Shown: positions 1 through 5,835, numbered from the stretch's first letter. The stretch is DNA of 7,371 nt from an uncultured Methanobrevibacter sp. (GCA_946611495.1 CAMODR010000052.1:1-7371); one strand, 5' to 3'. A program made the numbers and translations. The notes: generated from the letters alone by a model not told the origin.

Positions 1-126
1 TTAACATTAATTTACTTTATTATTTATAATTGATTTATTATTTAAATTTTAAATATATTTTTGTTTTATTTTTTTGTTTGGTTTTATCTTATGTTTTTCA
101 TTAATTTGAAATATCTTTTTTGTTGG

Positions 127-146
127 GATATTTTTAGAAAAATATC
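127..146. repeat. Perfect 9-bp inverted repeat upstream of nob1
   Basis: GATATTTTT (127-135) and AAAAATATC (138-146) are exact reverse complements separated by AG. A further AAATATC copy lies at 109-115, also complementary to the left arm. The palindrome ends four bases before the candidate TATA box at 150, where archaeal activators or repressors often bind. Its short loop makes an RNA hairpin with a terminator role for an upstream gene less likely but not excluded. The function is inferred. Confidence 0.5.
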
Positions 147-149
147 ATT

Positions 150-158
150 AAATATATT
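150..158 (+). promoter_or_regulatory. Candidate TATA box of the nob1 gene
   Basis: AAATATATT lies about 30 nt before the ATG at 184. Archaeal TATA boxes sit about 25-30 nt upstream of the transcription start, so initiation would fall at or within a few bases of the ATG. That agrees with the absence of a ribosome binding site. The region is so AT-rich that TATA-like strings are common, so this rests on spacing only. Confidence 0.35.
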
Positions 159-183
159 AATTCAAAATATAATATATTAATTT

Positions 184-693
184 ATGAAAAATTTGTATTA
201 TGTTTTAGATGCATCTGCATTTATAAATGGTTTTGAGCCTAGGGGCAATTATAACTTTACGGTTTCTGAAATAACCGATGAGGTTAAGGACTTAAAATCA
301 AGCATAATATTAAATCAAGCTATTGAAGATAAAAAAATAATTATTAGGGAACCTAAAGAAGAATATTTGGATAAATTGGATAATGTAATATCCGAATCTG
401 GGGATGATTTGCGTTTATCTGAGCCGGATAAAAAGGTGATTGCATTAGCATTGGACTTATTGGATAATGAAGAGTTTCCAATTAAAGTTTTAACTGATGA
501 TTACTCTATGCAGAATGTATTGAAAATCCTTAATGTTCCTTATGGCAGCATCATTACTGAAGGCATAAAAGGAGTCTATAATTGGAAAAAGACTTGTGAA
601 GGCTGTAAAAAGGAATATCCTGCAGATTATCCTTATGATGATTGTGAAATATGCGGGTCTAAAATATTTAAAAAGAGAATAAAAACATATTAG
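184..693 (+). CDS. nob1: Nob1-like rRNA maturation endonuclease (PIN domain plus zinc ribbon)
   Basis: 169-residue protein with the layout of archaeal Nob1. In eukaryotes and archaea this cytoplasmic endonuclease cleaves the 3' end of small-subunit pre-rRNA during ribosome assembly. Residues 1-130 form a PIN domain. The acidic metal-binding set is visible as D9 (in VLDASAFI), E33, D82 (in EPDKKVIALA) and D105/D106 (in VLTDDYSMQN). A C-terminal zinc ribbon follows with cysteines C138, C141, C154 and C157 (CxxC-x12-CxxC), then a basic tail (KIFKKRIK) suited to RNA contact. The length is usual for archaeal Nob1, and all expected catalytic and zinc residues are present. The ATG at 184 is chosen because the PIN beta-strand starts right after it. 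No Shine-Dalgarno precedes it, so the transcript may be leaderless. Family assignment is secure; the exact cleavage substrate is inferred from the family. Confidence 0.9.
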   Translation: MKNLYYVLDASAFINGFEPRGNYNFTVSEITDEVKDLKSSIILNQAIEDKKIIIREPKEEYLDKLDNVISESGDDLRLSEPDKKVIALALDLLDNEEFPIKVLTDDYSMQNVLKILNVPYGSIITEGIKGVYNWKKTCEGCKKEYPADYPYDDCEICGSKIFKKRIKTY

Positions 694-725
694 TTAAAAG
701 GGTTTTAGGTTTTATATATGTTTTT
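681..725 (+). terminator. Possible stem-loop spanning the nob1 stop codon
   Basis: AAAAACATAT (681-690) pairs perfectly with ATATGTTTTT (716-725). The 25-nt loop itself holds a small hairpin, TAAAA-GGG-TTTTA (695-707). The outer stem is all A-T except one C-G pair and covers the last codons of nob1 (stop at 691-693). It may mark the 3' end of the mRNA, but the outer stem is weak and only a short T-run follows. Confidence 0.3.
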
Positions 726-796
726 TAGGTTTTAGGTTAATTTAGCTTATTAGGTTATTTAGGTTCTAAATATGTTTTATTTGGTTTATTTAGGTT
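705..796 (+). repeat. Six scattered copies of TTAGGTT in the nob1-DUF2117 spacer
   Basis: The heptamer TTAGGTT occurs at 705, 725, 732, 750, 759 and 790, with near-copies between (for example TTAGCTT at 742). Spacer sequence here is otherwise almost only A and T, so the recurring GG is conspicuous. Two stretches resemble each other over about 35 nt (711-744 and 765-803, both passing through ATATG-TTTT-AGG/TGG), which suggests local duplication. No known element is recognised. Confidence 0.6.
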
Positions 797-842
797 TATA
801 AATTTAATTTAATCAATCTTATTTATTTTCTAATCATAATTG

Positions 843-846
843 GGTG
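843..846 (+). promoter_or_regulatory. Ribosome binding site deciding the DUF2117 start
   Basis: GGTG, complementary to the CACC core of the archaeal 16S rRNA 3' end, lies 5 nt before the ATG at 852. The in-frame TTG at 840 lies upstream of it, so translation from 840 would place the site inside the coding region. This supports the ATG. Confidence 0.65.
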
Positions 847-851
847 TTGTT

Positions 852-3095
852 ATGGAGATAGGCATTGTTGTGCATGGACCAGGAATCATAGATTCTGGCT
901 ATGCTTTAAAGATCATTGATTTATTATCTAATTATGGAAATGTTCATTGTCGTTTAGGGGGAACTATGGGAAGAACAGCAGTTATTGACGCTGCTTTGGA
1001 AGATAAGATAGACATTTCCTTAAAGCTTTTGCCGAGTGAGTCCTTAGAGTTATTCAATCGTGCAAATTATGATGTTATATTCTTATTGAATTATGGAAAG
1101 TCTTCACTTACAGGTCAAGTTTTCGGTTATAAGACATTTACACATTACTTTAAAAAGATATCAAATGAAGATTTCTTGGCTACTAATCATAAGCCTTTAT
1201 ACGATTCTAAAATACCTGTAATTCAAATCGAAAGGCCTGGTGAAGAGGATGGTTCCATCATCAGTTGGAATGTTGTTTTAAATAAGCAACTGGAAAAGGA
1301 AAATAAGAATAACGGCAGACTCATATTTAAAAAAGATATGGTGAATGCCTTAACCTTTGATTTTGAAGACTTGTTTTATGGAGTCGCTAATGCCCTTGAT
1401 TTGAAAAAAGTGGATCCAGAAGAAGTCGTTTCAATGTATTTCTCAAGCAATATTGAGAAAAATGATGAGAGTTATATTAAGAAAATGATTAGCTCTTTGG
1501 ATTACTATGATGAGTCAAGGAATTACACTTATCGTAAGATTCATGGAGCAAGTCCTGGTGAAAATATTTTCTTAAATGGAATTGTTGTGGGATACGCCCA
1601 TTCTGAAGATATAATATTAATTGCTGAAGATGGAATTCTTGTTGAAATTGATGGTGGAGAGATTAAGCATCATGGCGTTGAGAAATTAGGTGTTGTGAAT
1701 TTGAATAATGTCATTGTTAAGACAGGACTTTTAAGAAAGTCTGATGATGTGACTCCACGTATTTTAGAAAAAGAAGCTGTTTATGTTGAAGATAGTGAGA
1801 GAAATGCCCTTGCTGAAGGTGATGAAGATGAAACCTCATTTAAAGTAGGTTTCGTAGACCATGCAGCTTATGATATTTATAGATTTAAAAACTTTGATTT
1901 AGTCGTTGCAATTGGAGATGACACTTCTTTGGTTGCTTCTGACATATTGTACAGATTCAATATTCCTATCATTGGAATAACTGATGGTGATTTGGATAAG
2001 GTTGTTGAAAAAGGATTCGTTAATGAGAAGTCAACAATCTTGGAAGTGGCTTCAGGCTTTGATGATATTGTGGGACATAACATTTTTGAGGAAATCTTTG
2101 AATCCAATCAGATATTGGAAGTTCCTTTCACAGATGAGTATGATTCACTTGAAGAGTTTAAACAGCTTATGTTAAATATCGTTAAAGCACACATTCTTGA
2201 TTCTGTTAAAGAAGTGGTTCCAACCTTCATTGAAAAGGATTATAATTTTAATGAGATTAACTCATATTCTAATCTAAATCAGGACATAAATGATCTTGAC
2301 GATGATTTTGATTCTGTTGTTGAGGAATTGGTTGTTGAGGATGATGGATTTGGCCCTGTTGTTGAGGACTTGGCTGTAGAAGACACTTTGGCGAATGAAC
2401 CAATTGCAGATGAGAAAATCGAAGAAATTAAAGAAATTGAAGTTATTTCTGAAGATTTAGATTCAAATAATGACTCTGTCGCCTCTTCAGATTCTGATGA
2501 AAATTCTATTGAGGATAATTCAGAAGACGATTCTGATGAAGAAAAATCATTTGCAGAATTGGTTGAAGAGATTTCTGCTAGTTATGAAGAAGATTCTGAT
2601 GATGCTGATATCTCTGAAGATGCAGATGATCAGATAATTGAAATTGAGTCTGATTCTGAGTCTTTTGATGAGGATGTTGTTTTTGTAGAGTCTGATTCTG
2701 AGTCTTTTGATGAGGATGTTGTTTTTGTAGAGTCTGATTCTGAGTCTTTTGATGATGATATCATTTATGTGGAATCTGGAGATGAAGGAATCATTGAAGA
2801 AGAAATTGTTTATGTAGATGAAGATGGAAATGAGATTGTCTTTGAAGAGGGAGTTGTTTATGTAGACTCTGAAGGCAATGAAATTACATTTGATAATGAA
2901 AATGGAGTAAAAACAATTTCTGATGATGATTTTGTTGATTTAGATGAAGAAACTTTTGAGAGTGATCCTGAAGAGTTGGAAAAGTATAATGATATACTTG
3001 GAGAATATGTTGATGGATATGAAGAGTCCTTAGATGAAGAGTTTTCAAAGGTTTATAAGGAATCTGATGATTCTGAAAATGGAGAAGAATCTTAA
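852..3095 (+). CDS. DUF2117 family protein with long acidic repeat tail
   Basis: 747-residue protein of unknown function. Residues 1 to about 460 match my recollection of the archaeal DUF2117 family: an N-terminal strand-loop GIVVHGPGIIDSG, then MGRTAVIDAAL, and a Rossmann-like stretch with IGDDTS (354-359) and TDGDLD (377-382). The two acidic loops could bind metal or nucleotide, but no activity is established. From about residue 480 the chain changes to a tail of about 265 residues packed with Asp, Glu and Ser, with no arginine and only about seven lysines. It includes three 14-residue repeats (599-640) and two 16-residue repeats (649-680). The tail is probably disordered or a string of small beta units. 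No signal peptide or membrane segment is seen, so the protein is probably cytoplasmic. The ATG at 852 is preferred over an in-frame TTG at 840 because GGTG (843-846) sits 5 nt before it and it leads directly into the first beta-strand. The gene stands alone, 158 nt after nob1. Confidence 0.78.
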   Translation: MEIGIVVHGPGIIDSGYALKIIDLLSNYGNVHCRLGGTMGRTAVIDAALEDKIDISLKLLPSESLELFNRANYDVIFLLNYGKSSLTGQVFGYKTFTHYFKKISNEDFLATNHKPLYDSKIPVIQIERPGEEDGSIISWNVVLNKQLEKENKNNGRLIFKKDMVNALTFDFEDLFYGVANALDLKKVDPEEVVSMYFSSNIEKNDESYIKKMISSLDYYDESRNYTYRKIHGASPGENIFLNGIVVGYAHSEDIILIAEDGILVEIDGGEIKHHGVEKLGVVNLNNVIVKTGLLRKSDDVTPRILEKEAVYVEDSERNALAEGDEDETSFKVGFVDHAAYDIYRFKNFDLVVAIGDDTSLVASDILYRFNIPIIGITDGDLDKVVEKGFVNEKSTILEVASGFDDIVGHNIFEEIFESNQILEVPFTDEYDSLEEFKQLMLNIVKAHILDSVKEVVPTFIEKDYNFNEINSYSNLNQDINDLDDDFDSVVEELVVEDDGFGPVVEDLAVEDTLANEPIADEKIEEIKEIEVISEDLDSNNDSVASSDSDENSIEDNSEDDSDEEKSFAELVEEISASYEEDSDDADISEDADDQIIEIESDSESFDEDVVFVESDSESFDEDVVFVESDSESFDDDIIYVESGDEGIIEEEIVYVDEDGNEIVFEEGVVYVDSEGNEITFDNENGVKTISDDDFVDLDEETFESDPEELEKYNDILGEYVDGYEESLDEEFSKVYKESDDSENGEES
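2646..2771 (+). repeat. 42-bp coding tandem repeat in the DUF2117 tail (3 units)
   Basis: Units at 2646-2687 and 2688-2729 are identical base for base. The third (2730-2771) is identical over its first 26 bases and then diverges. Each encodes the 14-residue unit ESDSESFDEDVVFV (third unit: ESDSESFDDDIIYV). Identity at silent positions points to recent duplication or replication slippage. Because the period is a multiple of three, copy number can change without breaking the frame. Confidence 0.95.
2796..2891 (+). repeat. Two 16-residue degenerate repeats in the DUF2117 tail
   Basis: 2796-2843 encodes EEEIVYVDEDGNEIVF and 2844-2891 encodes EEGVVYVDSEGNEITF. The units are clearly related in protein but differ at many bases, so they are older than the 42-bp repeats just upstream. 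The pattern of a hydrophobic strand (VYV), an acidic-Gly-Asn turn and another strand (EIVF) predicts a beta-hairpin per unit. Confidence 0.8.
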
Positions 3096-3130
3096 TTGTT
3101 TGTATAGTTGTTATTGAATTTATTTTAATT

Positions 3131-3230
3131 TTTTATTAATTTTAATTATTTTTTATTAATTTTAATTATTTTATATTAATTTTAATTAATTTTAATTAAT
3201 TTTAATAATTTTATATTAATTTTATTTATT
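3131..3230. repeat. AT-only spacer with 10/20-bp periodicity upstream of mmp2
   Basis: A 20-bp unit (TTTTATTAATTTTAATTATT) is repeated exactly at 3131-3150 and 3151-3170, then with two changes at 3171-3190. After that, 10-bp blocks of the form TTTAATTAAT continue to about 3230. The 10-bp step equals one helical turn and brings TTAA/TAAT to the same DNA face. This may promote bending or wrapping on archaeal histones; the same tract may serve as a T-rich 3' end for the DUF2117 mRNA. Confidence 0.7.
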
Positions 3231-3273
3231 TAATTAATTTTATTCTGATTTATTTTAATTATTTTAGTTTTTT

Positions 3274-3279
3274 GGTGAT
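3274..3279 (+). promoter_or_regulatory. Ribosome binding site of mmp2
   Basis: GGTGAT, matching the archaeal anti-Shine-Dalgarno over six bases, ends 3 nt before the ATG at 3283. It is one of the few GC-containing patches in the spacer and fixes the start. Confidence 0.75.
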
Positions 3280-3282
3280 TGT

Positions 3283-4263
3283 ATGGATTTTGATGCACTT
3301 GTTAAGTCACTTCAAGAGTTTATTGGAGTAAGTAGAAAAAATTCTATAGAAAAGGTAACAAAGGCTTTAGGCGAAGTTTATAATATTTCCGGTGAAGTGC
3401 TTCTTGATTTTGGAGATGATGCTTCAGCTATCGATATAGGAAATAATCAAGTTGTTCTGCTTGCTGCTGATGGAATTTGGGGACAGTTAATGAGTGTAAA
3501 TCCTTATTGGGCAGGATATTGTTCTGTGCTTGTAAATGTAAATGATATTGCTGCTATGGGCGGTAAGCCTATAGCTATGGTAAATACATTATCAATAAAT
3601 GATGATGAGATTTATGATGAATTGCTTCAGGGAATCGTTGACGGCTGTCGTAAGTTTAATGTTCCTATGGTTGGAGGACACTTGCATCCTGATGCAGAAT
3701 TCAACTCATTAGATGTGGCTATTGCAGGAATCGCTAAAAAGGACTGCCTAATTACTTCTGCAGGAGCTAATGTGGGAGATAAGGTTCTTGTAGCTATTGA
3801 CACTGATGGCAGACAGCATCCTCAATTTGCTCTTAATTGGGATACCACTTATGAAAAGGACGATAAGCTTGTTCAAGACCAAATAAAAGTCATGCAGGAA
3901 ATAGCTGAAGCTAAATTGGTGACTGGAGGTAAGGACATTAGTAATCCTGGCACTCTTGGTACCCTTGAAATGCTTTTAGAAGCTTCAGGCGTTGGTGCTG
4001 ATGTAAATCTACTTGACATTCCTAAAAATCCTAATGTTCCATGGGATGAATGGCTTATGGCTTATCCTGGTGCTGCATTCGTTTTAACTGCAAAAGAAGA
4101 AAACTGTCAAAAGATTATTGATGCTTTAAGTCCTTATTCCTTTGAAGTTGCAGTAGTTGGGGAAGTTATTGAAGAAAAGAATCTTTATTTGACTTATGAA
4201 GATAAAAAAGTCGTCTTATTTTCACAAGAGAAGAATCCTGTCTTGGTTATGGGTAATAAGTAG
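3283..4263 (+). CDS. mmp2: Methanogenesis marker protein 2 (AIR synthase-related)
   Basis: 326-residue soluble protein of the PurM/ThiL/SelD/HypE superfamily, whose members use ATP to activate a carbonyl or phosphorylate a small molecule. The N-terminal AIRS domain shows GDDAS (44-48), matching the ThiL-type GDDA metal/ATP loop. It also has the signature VNDIAAMGG (86-94), a core element for phosphate and Mg binding. VGGHLHPD (130-137) follows. The C-terminal AIRS_C domain includes SNPGTLGTLEMLLEASG (from 220). Length and motifs fit the methanogen-specific family annotated as methanogenesis marker 2, present in methanogens and of unknown reaction. A plain thiamine-monophosphate kinase is less likely, because the spacing and the GGHLHPD segment differ from what I expect of ThiL. 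All core acidic residues are intact. The gene is flanked by long AT spacers, so it is probably transcribed alone, followed by T-tract terminators. Confidence 0.8.
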   Translation: MDFDALVKSLQEFIGVSRKNSIEKVTKALGEVYNISGEVLLDFGDDASAIDIGNNQVVLLAADGIWGQLMSVNPYWAGYCSVLVNVNDIAAMGGKPIAMVNTLSINDDEIYDELLQGIVDGCRKFNVPMVGGHLHPDAEFNSLDVAIAGIAKKDCLITSAGANVGDKVLVAIDTDGRQHPQFALNWDTTYEKDDKLVQDQIKVMQEIAEAKLVTGGKDISNPGTLGTLEMLLEASGVGADVNLLDIPKNPNVPWDEWLMAYPGAAFVLTAKEENCQKIIDALSPYSFEVAVVGEVIEEKNLYLTYEDKKVVLFSQEKNPVLVMGNK

Positions 4264-4300
4264 GTTTATTTATTTTGATGATTATTCAATTTAACAATTA

Positions 4301-4332
4301 TTTTTTTTAATTATTTTTTTATTAATTTTTTT
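4301..4332 (+). terminator. Triple T-tract terminator after mmp2
   Basis: Three runs of T (T8 at 4301-4308, T7 at 4314-4320, T7 at 4326-4332) follow the mmp2 stop within 70 nt and are about 12-13 bp apart. Archaeal RNA polymerase terminates at successive U-rich tracts without needing a hairpin, and none is evident here. Confidence 0.5.
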
Positions 4333-4388
4333 AATTATTTTAAGTATTATTTTTTCAAAAATTATTTTTTTTAAATTTCTTTGATTTG

Positions 4389-4435
4389 TATCATACGAAC
4401 TATTATTTCTATCTTTTTTATTAGTTCGATTGATA
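4389..4435. repeat. 14-bp imperfect inverted repeat, possible operator
   Basis: TATCATACGAACTA (4389-4402) and TAGTTCGATTGATA (4422-4435) pair at 12 of 14 positions, with CGAACTA/TAGTTCG perfect. Arm centres are 33 bp apart, close to three helical turns. The right arm runs into GATATAAAA, a good TATA-box string (about 4432-4440). A dimeric regulator overlapping a promoter is a natural reading; a structured RNA or a second terminator for mmp2 is the alternative. Confidence 0.55.
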
Positions 4436-4617
4436 TAAAACTATTATTTATTAATCATTCATTTTTTTTTAAATTTTTTATAAATTTGTTTTATAATTTT
4501 TATTTAAATTATTTATTTAACTAAATTATTAAGATTTAAACATCTTTTATTATTGACTATAATTTATATCTCTTTTTTGTATTATTGAATTGATTTTTTA
4601 AATTTTTTTGAATAAAC

Positions 4618-4640
4618 AACATATTTTAAATAATATAATA
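4618..4640 (+). promoter_or_regulatory. Candidate promoter of the binding-protein gene
   Basis: TTTTAAATAATATAATA (about 4624-4640) is a TATA-like string. Initiation about 25 nt downstream would give a leader of about 60 nt containing the palindrome at 4682 and the ribosome binding site. The background is too AT-rich for certainty, and the TATAAAA at about 4434 is a competing candidate. Confidence 0.3.
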
Positions 4641-4681
4641 ACTAAAGATAATATTGTAGATTAGATTCTTTTTTTATCTAG

Positions 4682-4699
4682 TTTATAATATATTATAAA
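4682..4699. repeat. 18-bp perfect palindrome just before the binding-protein gene
   Basis: TTTATAATATATTATAAA reads identically on both strands and ends 20 nt before the ATG at 4720. It is too close to the start to act as a TATA box and still leave the ribosome binding site in the mRNA. It is therefore either an operator overlapping the transcript start or a weak AT-only hairpin in the leader. AT-only palindromes can arise by chance in such DNA. Confidence 0.45.
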
Positions 4700-4709
4700 T
4701 TAAAATTTT

Positions 4710-4718
4710 GGTGTGATC
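4710..4718 (+). promoter_or_regulatory. Ribosome binding site of the binding-protein gene
   Basis: GGTGTGATC contains both GGTG and GTGATC, the latter matching the 3' end of archaeal 16S rRNA, directly upstream of the ATG at 4720. Confidence 0.65.
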
Positions 4719-4719
4719 T

Positions 4720-5544
4720 ATGAATAAAAAAATAGGAATTATTTTAGGAATCGCATTATTAGCATTTTTAGTCATCGGATGTTCTAGCGCTGGCTTCTTA
4801 GACTTCTTAGGTGATAACTCTGGAAATGCTACTAATGATGATAATACTTTAGTTGTCGGTTTCGACGCAGAATTCCCACCTTACGGTTACAAAGATGATA
4901 ATGGATCTTATGTGGGATTCGATTTAGACTTAGCTCAAGAAGTTTGTGATAGAAACAATTGGACTTTAGTAAAACAACCTATAGACTGGGACGCTAAAGA
5001 CAGTGAATTAGACTCTGGTTCTATTGACTGTATTTGGAACGGATTTACCATCAACGGTAGAGAAAACGACTACACCTGGTCTGAACCTTACATTGACAAC
5101 AAACAAGTTGTTGTCGTAAAAGCTGATTCTGGCATCAACAGTTTATCTGACTTAAAAGGTAAAATTGTTGAAACCCAAAAAGACTCCTCTGCTTTAGCAG
5201 CTCTTGAAGGAGATCAAAAAGATTTAGCTGACACCTTCCAAACTTTAACCCAAATTGCTGATTACAACACAGGATTCATGGACTTAGAATCTGGTGCATG
5301 TGATGCAGTAGCTGTAGATATTGGTGTAGCTCAATACCAAATCAGCCAAAAAGGCAGTGACCAATACAAAATATTAGATGAAGAAATTTCCTCTGAACAA
5401 TATGGTATTGGATTCAAAAAAGGTAATGACCAATTAAAAGACCAAGTACAAAAAACTTTAGACGAAATGTTTGAAGATGGAACTGTAGCTAAAATCGCAC
5501 AAAAATACGACAGCTTCGGTGTACCTGGTTCTCTTATTAAATAA
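4720..5544 (+). CDS. Polar amino-acid ABC transporter substrate-binding lipoprotein
   Basis: 274-residue extracytoplasmic binding protein of the SBP_bac_3 (family 3) type. An N-terminal lipoprotein signal is clear: KK at 3-4, a hydrophobic core 5-19 and a lipobox VIGC with Cys21 as the lipid anchor. A flexible Asn/Asp/Gly/Thr linker (about 28-43) leads to the two-lobed domain, which starts at TLVVGFDAEFPPYGY (43-57) and continues with VGFDLDLAQEV (65-75) and FTINGREN (109-116). R114 is the likely contact for the ligand alpha-carboxylate, and SEPY (121-124) is conserved. D195 or D200 in the second lobe may hold the amino group. The ligand cannot be read from sequence; glutamine, cystine, histidine and arginine transporters share this fold. 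The codons differ from neighbours: all glutamines are CAA, leucine is nearly always TTA, and TTC, GAC, AAC and ACC are frequent, which suggests high expression. It is followed by a terminator and then by its permease and ATPase genes. Confidence 0.9.
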   Translation: MNKKIGIILGIALLAFLVIGCSSAGFLDFLGDNSGNATNDDNTLVVGFDAEFPPYGYKDDNGSYVGFDLDLAQEVCDRNNWTLVKQPIDWDAKDSELDSGSIDCIWNGFTINGRENDYTWSEPYIDNKQVVVVKADSGINSLSDLKGKIVETQKDSSALAALEGDQKDLADTFQTLTQIADYNTGFMDLESGACDAVAVDIGVAQYQISQKGSDQYKILDEEISSEQYGIGFKKGNDQLKDQVQKTLDEMFEDGTVAKIAQKYDSFGVPGSLIK

Positions 5545-5554
5545 GTAGATTCTT

Positions 5555-5589
5555 AGTTTATACATATTTTTATGTATAAACTTTTTTTT
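5555..5589 (+). terminator. Hairpin-plus-T-run terminator after the binding-protein gene
   Basis: AGTTTATACAT (5555-5565) pairs perfectly over 11 bp with ATGTATAAACT (5572-5582), with a 6-nt loop. A run of eight T begins at the last stem base (5582-5589). It starts 10 nt after the stop codon. This is the best terminator in the window and should end most transcripts before the permease gene, or protect the 3' end of the binding-protein mRNA. Confidence 0.75.
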
Positions 5590-5590
5590 A

Positions 5591-5690
5591 TTCTTTAATT
5601 ACAGGATTTTAATAGATTTTTAAAATTTTATTCTTTAATTACAGGATTTTGATTAGATTTTTAAAATTCAATTCTTTAATTTCAGATAGT
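5591..5690. repeat. 40-bp direct repeat between binding-protein and permease genes
   Basis: Unit 1 (5591-5630) and unit 2 (5631-5671) share an identical first 20 bases, TTCTTTAATTACAGGATTTT. They then differ by one substitution and one inserted base before another identical AGATTTTTAAAATT. A decayed third unit begins at 5672 (TTCTTTAATTTCAGATAG). The units abut the T-run of the terminator and precede the permease promoter region. Function unknown; a repeated regulator site or a simple duplication are both possible. Confidence 0.8.
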
Positions 5691-5824
5691 TTAAATAAAT
5701 TATTTAAAATATTTTTAAGCAATTTGTTTTAAATACTTTATTTAAATTATTAATTTTTAAATTGGTGTTTAATATTGCACTGATTTTTAAAAAGTTAATT
5801 AATTTCATTGATTTTTTTTATTTT

Positions 5825-5829
5825 GGAGA
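5825..5829 (+). promoter_or_regulatory. Ribosome binding site of the permease gene
   Basis: GGAGA lies 6 nt before the ATG at 5836, a clear Shine-Dalgarno of a different type from the GGTG(AT) sites upstream. Confidence 0.7.
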
Positions 5830-5835
5830 ATTTAA

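Larger units (their letters stand above)
4264..4719. other. 456-nt gene-free AT desert before the transporter
   Basis: No credible coding region is seen on either strand. In order, it holds the T-tract terminators of mmp2 (4301-4332), an isolated inverted repeat (4389-4435) that contains most of the G and C of the stretch, a featureless T-rich tract (about 4440-4615), a TATA-like region (about 4618-4640), an 18-bp palindrome (4682-4699) and the ribosome binding site of the binding-protein gene (4710-4718). It is unusually long for this window and probably carries the regulation of the importer. Confidence 0.7.

Noticed and set aside
705..796. TTAGGTT cluster as a CRISPR array or telomere-like repeat
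   Set aside because: Units are only 7 bp with irregular spacing and no spacers of uniform length; the context is an ordinary internal spacer.
840..851. TTG at 840 as the DUF2117 start, adding four residues
   Set aside because: The GGTG ribosome binding site would then lie inside the gene, and the ATG at 852 leads straight into the conserved first strand.
1877..2107. Minus-strand open frame inside the DUF2117 gene
   Set aside because: It is antisense to a conserved coding region, has no ribosome binding site and resembles no known protein.
1984..2175. Short + strand frame inside the DUF2117 gene
   Set aside because: An out-of-frame shadow of the conserved core with no start signal.
2292..3095. 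DUF2117 tail as a cell-surface adhesin-like region
   Set aside because: No signal peptide, membrane anchor or known surface repeat is present on the protein.
4440..4615. Possible small RNA or tRNA in the long AT spacer
   Set aside because: Almost no G or C and no cloverleaf or stable stem could be found.
5591..5690. 40-bp direct repeats as a CRISPR or insertion-sequence scar
   Set aside because: Units abut directly with no unique spacers, and there is no transposase, terminal inverted repeat or target duplication.
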